Below are positions 55,045 to 64,000 of a stretch of DNA of 64,000 bases, piece by piece. The DNA comes from Chitinophagaceae bacterium (lineage in GTDB: Bacteria > Bacteroidota > Bacteroidia > Chitinophagales > Chitinophagaceae): positions 682,001 through 746,000 of the forward strand of contig JADJFD010000001.1 in NCBI GenBank assembly GCA_016708765.1, given 5' to 3'. Both the position numbers and the translations under genes were made by a program. The notes beneath the pieces were generated by a model. It was given only the letters and a program-made list of their open reading frames with translations. It searched no databases and was not told where the DNA came from. Position 1 is the first letter of the stretch; every line of letters starts with the position of its first letter.

Positions 55045-56529
55045 TTAGACAATTTTATCTTTTGTCAATTCATTATTAACCGTTCGCCATATGCCTGAAG
55101 GGTTTTCGTTCTTCAATTCATCGGGTAATAAATCATTACTCCAGTTTTGAAATGCGATAGGTCTTACAAAACGTTTAATAGCATCTGCACCTACTGCGCC
55201 AAATCTCGAATCTGTACTTGCAGGAAAAGGACCACCGTGCTGCATACTTAAACAAACTTCTACACCGGTAGGTACACTGTTTATTATAAAACGTCCGCAG
55301 ATGTTCTTTACGGCTTCTACTAGTTCTTGGTTTTGAATTATATCATCGTCGGTTGCCATTAGTGTTGCTGTGAGCTGTCCTTCTATATGCATTGCTACTT
55401 GGAGCATTTCACTCATATCGGTACAACGAATGACTAATGAATAAGGACCAAACACTTCCTGATGTAATAATGGATTTTCTATAAATGCATTTGCTGTAGT
55501 AGTTGCAACTGTAGCTATGCCCTGGTTAGACAGTGGTTGTTTTTCCGCTACGCCTTTTACTTCCACATCTGTTTGTGCAAGAGAGTTTGCCCTCTTCTCC
55601 ACATAGTTTTTAAAGATGCTGATGTTTAGCATTTCGGCAGGGCTTACTTGTTTCATTTCTTCGCCCAACACATTGATGAAGTTTTGCAAGTCATCATTAT
55701 CGATGCCGATGATTAATCCGGGATTAGTACAGAACTGACCAACACCTAAGGTGATGGAGCCTGCATATTGTTTTGCAATATCAGCGGCAGCTGTTTTCAT
55801 TTTCTCCGGTAATAAAAAAACAGGATTGACGCTGCTCATTTCTGCAAACACTGGTATTGGTTCTTTTCGTTCATTAGCCCAATCGAATAATTGCTTACCA
55901 CCAGTGAATGAACCAGTGAAGCCAACTGCTTTGGTGAATTTGTTTTCTATTAATGCTTTGCCTACATCGTGAGATACTCCATGCACATGGGTGAATACAG
56001 CGGCAGGTAAATAACAGTTAGCTGCTGCTTTGTGAATAGCAGTTGCCATCAATTCACTTGTTGCAGCATGTGCAGGATGTGCTTTTACAATTACCGGACA
56101 ACCGGCAGCAAATGCACTGGCTGTGTCGCCACCGGCAGTGGAATAAGCAAATGGAAAGTTGGCTGCACCAAACACCACAACAGGACCAAGTGGTACTAAC
56201 ATTTTTCTAATATCTGGCTTGGGCGGTGCAACATCATTGACCGCAGTATTGATTCTTGCCTCTAGCCAATCGCCTTTTTCGCAAGCATCAGCATAAGAAG
56301 CATGTTGATACATTGTTCTTGCTCTTTCATTCCGCAGTCTTGCTTCGGGCAAATTAGTTTCTTTGCCTGCTGTAATTAATAATTCATCGCCAAGGTTTTC
56401 TATTTCTTTTGCGATGGCCCGCATAAAATTGGCCCGTTGCTGTAAAGTACATTTTCTGTATACATGAAAAGCTTTCCATGCCTCTTGCATAGCTATATCT
56501 ATTTCTTCTGTTTTTACATCATTGTACAT
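55045..56529 (-). CDS. NADP-dependent aldehyde dehydrogenase, probable alpha-ketoglutaric semialdehyde dehydrogenase
   Basis: A 494-residue ALDH-fold enzyme. The catalytic Cys is in GVGQFCTNPGL, with the Glu in VFAEMSSVNP and the Rossmann segment VVFGAANFPFAYSTAGGDTASA. The SSVNP and GQFCTNPG motifs are typical of the branch annotated ALDH (NADP+)/KGSADH, the last step of hydroxyproline breakdown. A hydroxyproline epimerase and D-amino acid oxidase at 45-48 kb support that, but sugar-acid pathways also use such enzymes. The deaminase between them is absent from the window. Confidence 0.85.
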   Translation of the reverse strand: MYNDVKTEEIDIAMQEAWKAFHVYRKCTLQQRANFMRAIAKEIENLGDELLITAGKETNLPEARLRNERARTMYQHASYADACEKGDWLEARINTAVNDVAPPKPDIRKMLVPLGPVVVFGAANFPFAYSTAGGDTASAFAAGCPVIVKAHPAHAATSELMATAIHKAAANCYLPAAVFTHVHGVSHDVGKALIENKFTKAVGFTGSFTGGKQLFDWANERKEPIPVFAEMSSVNPVFLLPEKMKTAAADIAKQYAGSITLGVGQFCTNPGLIIGIDNDDLQNFINVLGEEMKQVSPAEMLNISIFKNYVEKRANSLAQTDVEVKGVAEKQPLSNQGIATVATTTANAFIENPLLHQEVFGPYSLVIRCTDMSEMLQVAMHIEGQLTATLMATDDDIIQNQELVEAVKNICGRFIINSVPTGVEVCLSMQHGGPFPASTDSRFGAVGADAIKRFVRPIAFQNWSNDLLPDELKNENPSGIWRTVNNELTKDKIV

Positions 56530-56753
56530 CGTATATAAAATATTTATTATTAAAAACTATCAATTTCAAATTGAACTAAAGATAAGGCTTTCAATATTTT
56601 ATTAAGATCATGCCAGTTAAATGTCTGATTATTGACATGTGTCAAACCAGAAAACAGTAGTTATACAGGCCTGATAATGCCTTATCAACAAAGGGCTTTC
56701 CCAAGCCATTTTTAATCTATCTTTAACCCCTTTTAAAAAACGAAAACTCAGCT

Positions 56754-59700
56754 ATGAAATTATTTTTTACACTGATCTGTCGCTTATTGGTTTTTCTTCT
56801 TTTTCCGGCAATGCTTTTTGCCCAGCAAAAGAATGAATATTCAATACTATTGAACTCCGGTACCGTAACCCCGGTCGAAAATGTAAATGCATTATCAAAA
56901 AGTTCAAGTCTTTTTCAAAACAGTTTATTTGGCAACAAGCATTATGTAACGATTCAGTTTTACTCATTGCCCGATGAAGCAATGAAAGCAAAGCTGAATG
57001 CTGCTGGCATTACACTGGAAGACTATATTCCGAATATGGCATACACTGCCACAGTACCTGCATCGCTTGATCTGAATAATTTAAAATCATTCAACATACG
57101 TAGTGTGCTCCATTTCTCTGTTGCACAAAAAGCACCGGTTGATATTCTTGCCGGCAAATATCCATCGTATGCTGTTAAATCATTCGGAACAGTGGATATG
57201 ACTGTTGTAACGTATGAAAAAATAAGTGCTGCTATTATAGGTTCTTCTTTAAATGCAATTGGTGCTACTATACTTGCGGACAATCAGGTATTCAGAAGTT
57301 TTGTGATTCGAGTGCCACAAACTGCGGTGAACAGTTTGATAGGATTATCATTTGTTCAATGGGTAGAGCCAGTTTCTCCTCCAGATCAATTAGAAAACTT
57401 ACCGGGCCGTACACTGCATCGTGTAAACGTATTACAGGAAGGTGTTCGTAACCTTAATGGTGATGGTATTAATATGGGAATATGGGATGGTGGATCTGTT
57501 AATACATCACACCTTGATTTTTCTCCAGCAGGAAGAGTTACAATTGAAAGAGCCGGAGCAGTATCAGACCATGCAACACATGTGGCCGGTACAATGACGG
57601 GTAAAGGGTTAGTAAACCCAACTGCAAAAGGCATGGCGCCCAATGCAAGATTATACAATTGGGATTTCAATACAGATATACAAGTAGAAATGGCGGTAGA
57701 GATTCCTGCAAAAAATCTTTTAGTGAGCAGTCACTCTTACGGATTTAGTTTTTCCGGAGCTTGTGCTCTTACTAATTCATTGTTATCTTATGAATCGAGA
57801 AGCAGAGGCACCGATATAAACATTAATAACAATCCTTATCACCTTCATGTACATTCTGCAGGTAACTCAGGTGGTTCTTGCACCGGTGGTTTCCATACCA
57901 TTACTGGTAGTGGTAAACCTGCTAAGAACAATATAGTGGTGTCTAACGTAACTACTACTGAAGCCATTTCTGGATCGAGCAGCCGTGGACCAGTAAGAGA
58001 TGGAAGAATCAAACCTGAGATAAGTGCAATGGGAACAAGTGTTTTCTCAACTTGGATACCTAATAATAGCTATAGTACAATCAGTGGAACTTCTATGTCT
58101 ACTCCCGGAGTCTCTGGCACTGCTGCATTGTTATACCAGCGATACAAACAATTAAATGCAAATGCATTGCCTCCTTCTGCTTTAATAAAAAATATTATTT
58201 GTAATGGTGCCGAAGATCTTGGCAATCCAGGGCCTGATTACACTTTTGGTTTTGGCCGATTGAATGCATTAACGGCTGTTAGAATATTAGAAGATAACCG
58301 CTATGCTGTTAATACGATAACTACAGGTAATGCAAATGATATAAACATTACAGTGCCTGTTGGTGCTGTTCGTTTGAGTGTGATGCTTACCTGGAACGAT
58401 CCTGCAGGTGCATTGAATGCAGATCCTGCTTTGGTAAACGATCTTGATTTATCCGTTATTAGTGGCGCTACTACTACCCTGCCATGGATAATGGATAAAA
58501 ACAATCCATCTTTTAATGCTACAAGAGGTGTTGATACTTATAGTAATATTGAACAGATTACTATTGATAACCCTGCGGCTGGTTCTTACACATTAAAAGT
58601 AAATGGTACTGCTGTAGCTGTTGGACCAAATCAACAATATTCGCTTACATGGATTATAGAACAACAATACATTGAGGTACTTTATCCTAATGGCGGCGAG
58701 AATTTAAGCCCGGGTAGCAGCCAGGTTATTACTTGGGACAATGCCGGTATATCAGCCAACCAAACAGTTGAATATTCTCTTAATAACGGTGCTAACTGGA
58801 CAACTATTTCCTCTTCTGTTCCTGCAACTACTACAAGACTTACATGGACTGTGCCTTCGGCTAATACTTCTACTGCACTTATAAGAATAAGCAGTGGTGC
58901 TGTTACAGATTTAAGCGATGCCAACTTTAACATAATGGGAACACCATCAAGTATGTCTGTTGGTGCACCGGGCTGTACGGCTGGCGAAGTGTCATTTACA
59001 TGGGCGTCAGTAACAAATGCAACACACTATGATATTTATGTATTGAATCCTGCAACAGGTATTTATTCTGTAGTAGCCTCAAATATTGCTGGAACATCGT
59101 TTACTGTTCCTGGTCTTACGTCTGGAGCAAGTCTTTGGTTCTATCATGTAGCAAAAAATAATACAACTGGTGCTGTTAGTTCACAATCAAATGCAGTGAA
59201 TGCTACAGTTTCCAGCGGCGGTGGCGGATTAGGAACTCTTGGTGCAATTACTGGAACCACTACTATTTGTGGAGCTACTAATGGTGTATCTTATAACGTT
59301 GCAGCCGTAGCAGGAGCTACAAGTTATACATGGTCGGCACCTCCGGGAGCTGTTATTGCCAGCGGACAAGGAACAAATTCTATTACTATTAATTATCCAG
59401 TTGGAAGCACAAGCGGCAACGTTTCAGTATTTGCTTCTAACGGTAGCTGCCAAACGGCGACTGTTACACTTGCAATCAGCACAAACAGTTCTGGCATTGC
59501 TGCACCAGTGAGTGGTGGCAATCAGTTACAAAATGTTTGTTCTGGTAGTTCTACTCCAACACTTACTGCTACTGCAACTGTACCTGCGGGGCATACAGTA
59601 ATATGGTATGATGCAGCTACAGGCGGAGCAGTTGTTGGTAGTCCAACTCTAAATACTGCTGGCTCTGTTACTTATCATGCTGCCAGCAGAAACACAAGTA

Positions 59701-60704
59701 CTGGCTGCGAAAGTGCAACAAGAACAGCAGTAACATTAACTATCACTTCAGTGCCTCCGGCTTCTATTACAGTTGGCGGTCCAACTACATTCTGTCAAGG
59801 CGGTTCTGTTACACTAACAGCTAATAGCGGAACTTCCTGGTTATGGAGTAATGGTGCTACATCTCAATCCATTGTTGCCAATACGTTGGGTACAACTAGC
59901 TATACTGTAACAGTTACAAACGGAGCTTGTGTTAACACATCATCTGCAACATCAGTTACGGTAAATCCTTTACCAACAGCAACAATTAGTGCAAGCGGAC
60001 CGTTAGCATTCTGCGAACCAAATAATGTTGTGCTTACAGCTTCTGCAGGCAGCAGTTGGTTGTGGAGTAATGGAGCTACTACACAGGCTATTACTATTTC
60101 CTCTCCCGCTGCTTCTGGTGCTTACACCGTAAGAGTTACCAACAGCAATGGATGCTTCGCTACTTCCTCAGCTACTACTGTAACAGTAAGTGCAAGACCA
60201 ACCGTGTCATTAAGTGCAGCACCATACACTAAACTATTCCCTGGATTAACGACAACACTTACTGGAGCAGTAACACCATCCGGTTCTTATACATACACAT
60301 GGATGAACAACGGCTCAATACTTAACGGTGCAACTGCAGCAACAATTCCAGTTACTATTAATGAACTTGGAAGCTATACTTTAACTGCTACCAATAGTGG
60401 TGGATGTACAAACATTTCAAACGCAGTTGTAATTGGAGATTCAGTTACCGCTAAGTTGTTCATTATGCCAAATCCTAATGATGGACAGTTCCAGGTGAGT
60501 TATTACAGTACAGCTAACTCATCTTTCACCATGAACGTTGTTGATGCAAGAGGTGCAGTAGTTTATAGCAAATTCTATAGTATCGGCGCACCATACCAAC
60601 GTATGGATGTCGATATCCGTAAACATAATGCAGGTATTTACACCATTGTATTGGTTGATAAAAATGGTAAGCGAATCGTTGCTGGCAATGTGCTTATTAA
60701 TTAA
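56754..60704 (+). CDS. T9SS-secreted subtilisin-like serine protease
   Basis: A 1316-residue S8 protease. Signal peptide about 1-24. An N-terminal prodomain-like region precedes the catalytic domain (about 225-525) with D245 (GIWDGG), H273 (DHATHVAGT) and S447 (SGTSMSTPG). A beta domain and FN3/Ig-like modules follow; two of the last modules repeat WLWSNGAT near residues 1025 and 1103. The C-terminus (about 1240-1316: FIMPNPNDGQFQV, then VLVDKNGKRIVAGNVLI) is a type A T9SS sorting domain. It is therefore probably exported by T9SS and surface-attached or released to digest protein. Confidence 0.93.
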   Translation: MKLFFTLICRLLVFLLFPAMLFAQQKNEYSILLNSGTVTPVENVNALSKSSSLFQNSLFGNKHYVTIQFYSLPDEAMKAKLNAAGITLEDYIPNMAYTATVPASLDLNNLKSFNIRSVLHFSVAQKAPVDILAGKYPSYAVKSFGTVDMTVVTYEKISAAIIGSSLNAIGATILADNQVFRSFVIRVPQTAVNSLIGLSFVQWVEPVSPPDQLENLPGRTLHRVNVLQEGVRNLNGDGINMGIWDGGSVNTSHLDFSPAGRVTIERAGAVSDHATHVAGTMTGKGLVNPTAKGMAPNARLYNWDFNTDIQVEMAVEIPAKNLLVSSHSYGFSFSGACALTNSLLSYESRSRGTDININNNPYHLHVHSAGNSGGSCTGGFHTITGSGKPAKNNIVVSNVTTTEAISGSSSRGPVRDGRIKPEISAMGTSVFSTWIPNNSYSTISGTSMSTPGVSGTAALLYQRYKQLNANALPPSALIKNIICNGAEDLGNPGPDYTFGFGRLNALTAVRILEDNRYAVNTITTGNANDINITVPVGAVRLSVMLTWNDPAGALNADPALVNDLDLSVISGATTTLPWIMDKNNPSFNATRGVDTYSNIEQITIDNPAAGSYTLKVNGTAVAVGPNQQYSLTWIIEQQYIEVLYPNGGENLSPGSSQVITWDNAGISANQTVEYSLNNGANWTTISSSVPATTTRLTWTVPSANTSTALIRISSGAVTDLSDANFNIMGTPSSMSVGAPGCTAGEVSFTWASVTNATHYDIYVLNPATGIYSVVASNIAGTSFTVPGLTSGASLWFYHVAKNNTTGAVSSQSNAVNATVSSGGGGLGTLGAITGTTTICGATNGVSYNVAAVAGATSYTWSAPPGAVIASGQGTNSITINYPVGSTSGNVSVFASNGSCQTATVTLAISTNSSGIAAPVSGGNQLQNVCSGSSTPTLTATATVPAGHTVIWYDAATGGAVVGSPTLNTAGSVTYHAASRNTSTGCESATRTAVTLTITSVPPASITVGGPTTFCQGGSVTLTANSGTSWLWSNGATSQSIVANTLGTTSYTVTVTNGACVNTSSATSVTVNPLPTATISASGPLAFCEPNNVVLTASAGSSWLWSNGATTQAITISSPAASGAYTVRVTNSNGCFATSSATTVTVSARPTVSLSAAPYTKLFPGLTTTLTGAVTPSGSYTYTWMNNGSILNGATAATIPVTINELGSYTLTATNSGGCTNISNAVVIGDSVTAKLFIMPNPNDGQFQVSYYSTANSSFTMNVVDARGAVVYSKFYSIGAPYQRMDVDIRKHNAGIYTIVLVDKNGKRIVAGNVLIN

Positions 60705-60724
60705 CTATTCTGAATTTTAATAGT

Positions 60725-60760
60725 AAAACCGGCTTCCTTACCTAAGCCGGTTTTTTATTT
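60725..60760 (+). terminator. Rho-independent terminator after the subtilase
   Basis: An 11-bp perfect stem (AAAACCGGCTT/AAGCCGGTTTT) with an 8-base loop runs into a T-rich tail, 20 bp after the stop codon. Confidence 0.9.
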
Positions 60761-60844
60761 ACTACCCAAAAAGGTAATACATTCAACTATTCATTAAATT
60801 ACTTTAGATGTTATTAAACAATCTTTCCATTAAAAACTATTTAC

Positions 60845-61252
60845 ATGAAGAAGATTTTTATTATTTCAAGCCTTGTTGTTTTATACAGTTGCGGCGGCAA
60901 TGGTGACAAAAAGCAAGATAGTAAAGTAGCTGTTCCAACTATCAACAAAAACAAAAAAGAACAAACTGCTGAAGATCTTGAAATGCAAAAGTGGATGCAA
61001 GGTAAAATATGGACTGCCGAAGAAAGTATGGCACCCATGTCTTTACTAAAATTAAAAGCTGATGGTGGCTATGAACTTAAATCGTCGGGTAGAAAAAGAG
61101 ATCCCCCAGAGACATGGAAAATTATTAATGGTGAAATTTCAATGGTATGGGCTACAGAATGGCCCGTAGAAAAGATAGACGACAAGACATTTCGTTTGTA
61201 TGTAAAACCTACTGACACATGGTATGTGTATAAACATACGGCAGATTTATAA
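60845..61252 (+). CDS. Hypothetical lipoprotein
   Basis: A 135-residue protein with a signal and lipobox LYSC (C16), then GGNGDKKQ linker. The mature domain has the pattern WKIINGEISMVWATEW and KTFRLYVKPTDTWYVY, a small beta fold. Function is unknown. It lies between the subtilase terminator and a long palindrome. Confidence 0.65.
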   Translation: MKKIFIISSLVVLYSCGGNGDKKQDSKVAVPTINKNKKEQTAEDLEMQKWMQGKIWTAEESMAPMSLLKLKADGGYELKSSGRKRDPPETWKIINGEISMVWATEWPVEKIDDKTFRLYVKPTDTWYVYKHTADL

Positions 61253-61255
61253 GTA

Positions 61256-61307
61256 AAGTGAATGGGCAATAATGAGCAGCGAAGTTTCGCTAGTTGCCCA
61301 TTCACTT
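61256..61307. terminator. Bidirectional hairpin between convergent genes (TGAATGGGCAA repeat)
   Basis: Perfect 14-bp arms AAGTGAATGGGCAA (61256-61269) and TTGCCCATTCACTT (61294-61307) enclose an inner AGCGAA-GT-TTCGCT hairpin (61278-61291). It sits between two converging genes, so a bidirectional terminator role is likely, and it belongs to the dispersed repeat family at 34931 and 47305. Confidence 0.6.
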
Positions 61308-61313
61308 CTATTA

Positions 61314-63039
61314 TTACTGCTGAAAATAAACCTTCTTGATCTTTCCTTCTTCAATTATATAAATAGCTGTAGCATACACAGGCTTTTCTCCAAAGCCAAA
61401 CACTTCTTCCTGATCAATTACCATATTACCTTGCACAATACGATTGAGTAAGTTGCAATGCAATTTCGGCACTTGCGTTACGAACTGGTAGTTCTTCCGC
61501 ATTTCTGCTTTCCCTTTCATCTCTAGCTTGTCAGGAAAATTATATATCTCCACATCTTCTGCATACGGCTCCAGAAAAGCTTCAAGGTCATGAGCATTAT
61601 AGGCATTCAGCTGTTGCTGAGCAAGCATGGCAGGTGTGTTATGTACCAAAGAAGATGGCTTCATTGGCACTCCTTTATTAATAACCCAATCAATCGTTTG
61701 CAAGTTCGCAATATCATCCAATGGATTTTTTGCAAGTACCAACATATTCGCCAGCTTATCTTTTGCAATGCTGCCCCATTGCTTTTCCTCTCCTACTGCT
61801 TTTGCTCCATTAATTGTTGAAGCCTCTAGTATTTGCCAGTTACTCAAACCTGCTAACTTCATAGCTTTTAGTTCTTCGTAGTAAGAAGATGCATGTTGTG
61901 TACCTATATTACCTGCATCTGTTCCTGTTGCAATCGTTACACCGCCGTCAATTAATAATTTAAGATTGGCCAGCATGATGGAATCTGTTGTTTGTCCTGC
62001 TTTTATTTGCATAGGCGAACTCATTGCTCCAATATACTTTGCGGCCAACGCTGTGTCCGGTTGTGGGAAATCCAATATAGAGCCTACCGTTACTGGATTA
62101 GCCACCGACAGTTCATGAGTATTAAAGTAATACTTATCGCCCAATGCCTTATCATAATTTCCAACAACTACAACAGTAGGGCAAAGCACTGTTTTATTTT
62201 TCTTCAACAACTGCACAAACTCTTTGCTTACTATTTCATCATCCACACTATGTACCAAAAAGTCTGCACCGGCTTCTACTGCCTGTTGTGCGGTGATGCG
62301 TTGTGTGGCATGCACCGCTACTCTTAGTTTATGTTTATGTGCTTCATCTATAGCAGCTTTTACCAATGGCAGGTTTTTTCTTGCACCTTTTTCCAGGTCT
62401 TTATCCAGTACGATGTACCATATTTTTATAAAATCTGTTTTCAATGGTAGTTGGTCTCTTACCGATTGGCGAACTCCTTCTTCGGTTTCCATCATAGCAA
62501 AAGGCGATTCTTTCTCCAAACCCTTGTACGGCTCAGGAACCCAAGTTGTAAGCAATGGCCCTGTCATTTTTATAAGCGGAGCATAAGTCTTTGTAGTAAA
62601 ACTATCTCGTTGCGCTAAAAAATTATAAGATGCTCCCACATCTATTACAGATGTAATACCGATACTGCTATAGCGGCGCAGAAAATCTTCCATATTATTA
62701 TGTACCCAATTCAATTCTTTTTCATGTGGCTGAAACTTTCGCAAATCAATCACATCTGGTCGGGTGTAAATGCCGCCACTCTGAAAAAAAATGCACATGA
62801 GCATCAACAAGGCCGGGCATCAAATACTTGCCACTGCCATCTATTACCTCCGTGCCATCGGGCAATTTGTACATTTTATCTTTATCTATAGACACAATCT
62901 TGCCATCCAGTGCCACCACATTGTAGCCTGCAAGAATCTTTTTGCCTTCCACATCTACTACGTTCACATTTTTAATTAATACCTGTGCAGTGGCAGATTG
63001 TAAAAGCATGATGCCAATAAGAAATGATAATAGTCGCAT
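61314..63039 (-). pseudogene. Secreted amidohydrolase with C-terminal NTF2-like domain, frameshifted
   Basis: From the start at 63039 (MRLLSFLIGIML) the protein has a signal peptide ending ATAQ, then the small beta domain and GLVDAHVHFF, the first metal motif. The frame fails at the eight-A run 62783-62790; dropping one A joins it to FQSGGIYTRPDVIDL, continuing in frame to 61314. Later metal and active-site motifs are HATQR, HSVDD and TGTDAGNIGT. The last ~110 residues (LAQQQLNAYNAHDLEAFLEPYAEDVEIYNFP...) form an NTF2/SnoaL-like domain. Substrate is unknown; imidazolonepropionase-like relatives include peptidases. Confidence 0.85.
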
Positions 63040-63087
63040 GGTTGTGGTTTTAAGAAAGATAATCCTTTTTGAAGTCACTAAATTACT

Positions 63088-63639
63088 TTAAGATTTATTA
63101 GTTCCCTTGTTAGTAAGCTTTGCATACATATCGAGGTTAATGAATTTTCCATTTTTTACTTCACATTCTATCATTGTTCCTTCATGTGTAAAGTCAAGTT
63201 TAGCCATTGCCTTCTTACAGTTTATGTTTTCAGTTTCTACAATTCCTTCTATACGATGAAGATTAAGTTTATCAAATCCATACTTGCATATTAAAGGCAT
63301 TGCTTCTGTCATTATTCCTTGTCCCCAATAATCGGATATAAGCCAGAATCCTATTTCTGCCTTTTTATGTTCTTTCGATAAACTATTCAATCCTCCTGCG
63401 CCGTAAAACAGCTTTCCATCTAGCGAACAAATTGCCCACCATATTCCTGTTCCTTCTGTTTCAAGGTCGGCGAAAAATTTCATTTGTGCCTTTGTAGCTT
63501 CTAAGGAGTCGTAACTAACACCATAATATTTAATAATGTCTGGATGCGAAAGTCCTTTGAAAACATTTTCAAGATCTGTATCTACAAATTCCCTGAGTAG
63601 TAATCTTTCTGTTTTTATAATTGGAAATTCGGTTGTCAT
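63088..63639 (-). CDS. GNAT-family N-acetyltransferase (RimJ/RimL type)
   Basis: A 183-residue acyl-CoA-dependent acetyltransferase. It opens with FPIIKTERLLLREF. The acetyl-CoA region reads AEIGFWLISDYWGQGIMTEAMPLICKYGFD, followed by LHRIEGIVETENINCKKAMAKLDFTHEGTM. This is the RimJ/RimL pattern used on ribosomal proteins, but many relatives modify other amines, so no specific substrate is claimed. Confidence 0.9.
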   Translation of the reverse strand: MTTEFPIIKTERLLLREFVDTDLENVFKGLSHPDIIKYYGVSYDSLEATKAQMKFFADLETEGTGIWWAICSLDGKLFYGAGGLNSLSKEHKKAEIGFWLISDYWGQGIMTEAMPLICKYGFDKLNLHRIEGIVETENINCKKAMAKLDFTHEGTMIECEVKNGKFINLDMYAKLTNKGTNKS

Positions 63640-64000
63640 GTTTTTTTATTGCATGTAAGGTGTAAATGATTGGTTGAAAATAATGAAGATTTGCCGGGAA
63701 GAAATGAAGACGGAAAGATTTTTTGTTGCTTGCTAAGACGCAAAGAAATTTTTGCCATAAAGACACGGAGACACAAAGAAATACAGCACAGAGGTTTTGT
63801 ATTTGTCATACTGAGGCACGAGGTAACTCAGAGAATTATATGTTTGAAATTCCTCCTTATTCGGAATGAGAAGCTGCATGTCTACTCCAAAGCAGCGGCC
63901 GTGACCAAAGCCTGCCGGGGAAAGCTTATCTGATGCTCCCTTTTGTTGCAAAACCCCGTGAATGGGGGGTTTTTAAGAATTTGATTTTGAATAGTTTTGA
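63640..64000. repeat. Repeat-rich non-coding end of window
   Basis: No credible gene. AGACACGGAGACACAAAGAA (63761-63780) and nearby ACGCAAAGAAA belong to the ACGGAGGCACA family (see 48352-48425). A later stretch, GTCATACTGAGGCACGAGG (63807-63825), resembles another common short Bacteroidota repeat. Confidence 0.5.
63950..63974. terminator. GC-rich hairpin with flanking A/T runs
   Basis: AAAACCCC (63950-63957) pairs with GGGGTTTT (63966-63973) across an 8-base loop. It has a T run on both strands, so it could end a gene entering from beyond the window on the minus strand. Confidence 0.65.

Noticed and set aside
63670..63933. 87-residue plus-strand frame
   Set aside because: It lies in repeat sequence at the window end and has no gene-like features.

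Overview
The window is AT-rich chromosomal DNA from a member of the Bacteroidota, most likely family Chitinophagaceae. The signs are a SusC/SusD pair with an STN domain behind an ECF sigma/FecR pair, a type IX secretion (T9SS) sorting domain, a DUF4294 protein, bacillithiol genes, tandem TlpA/DUF4369 lipoproteins, and -7 boxes of the TAnnTTTG type. No rRNA, tRNA, CRISPR array, integrase or complete insertion sequence was seen.

Layout. 0-4.2 kb: 3' end of ccmF, a DUF4294 protein, bshB1 and a fatty acid desaturase. 4.2-9.3 kb: a tightly packed plus-strand operon (arginase-family enzyme, small membrane protein, radical SAM protein, DMT exporter, MFS transporter). 9.3-22.6 kb: housekeeping genes on both strands (TonB-like protein, folC, Nudix, YfiT/BstA-like bacillithiol transferase, FKBP, ABC ATPase, fructose-1,6-bisphosphatase, aspartate kinase, an L,D-transpeptidase/TonB fusion, HPPD, a LytTR regulator with a small lipoprotein, aldo/keto reductase). 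22.7-32.5 kb: a minus-strand nutrient-uptake locus reading ECF sigma, FecR, SusC, SusD, TlpA, TlpA. 32.5-41 kb: purK, an RND efflux operon, purE and a lipoprotein. 41-43.2 kb: a secreted caspase-TPR-barrel protein. 43.3-48.3 kb: bshC and a hydroxyproline-type cluster (FAD oxidase, PqqB-like metallo-hydrolase, hydroxyproline epimerase). 48.4-54.6 kb: sterol desaturase-like enzyme, a degenerate 21-bp tandem array next to a damaged HTH gene, then a Crp/Fnr, GcvH-like, methyltransferase, SulP module. 55-63.6 kb: an aldehyde dehydrogenase that could finish hydroxyproline breakdown, a T9SS-secreted subtilase, a lipoprotein, an amidohydrolase-NTF2 fusion and a GNAT acetyltransferase.

Five otherwise well-preserved genes (SusC, SusD, purK, the caspase-like gene, the amidohydrolase) are each broken by one single-base frameshift. 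Four of the five lie at A/T runs of four or more bases. A small HTH gene may carry a sixth. This pattern suits consensus sequence error at least as well as real decay, so I describe each as one gene.

The most unusual non-coding signal is at 49801-50071. About 13 diverged copies of a 21-bp unit (consensus close to TTTACTGTAATTGGCTATTT plus one base) lie in near-perfect phase just upstream of the short HTH reading frame. Other points of interest are the L,D-transpeptidase/TonB fusion, the caspase/outer-membrane-barrel protein, the arginase/radical SAM/exporter operon and the Crp/GcvH-like/SulP module.
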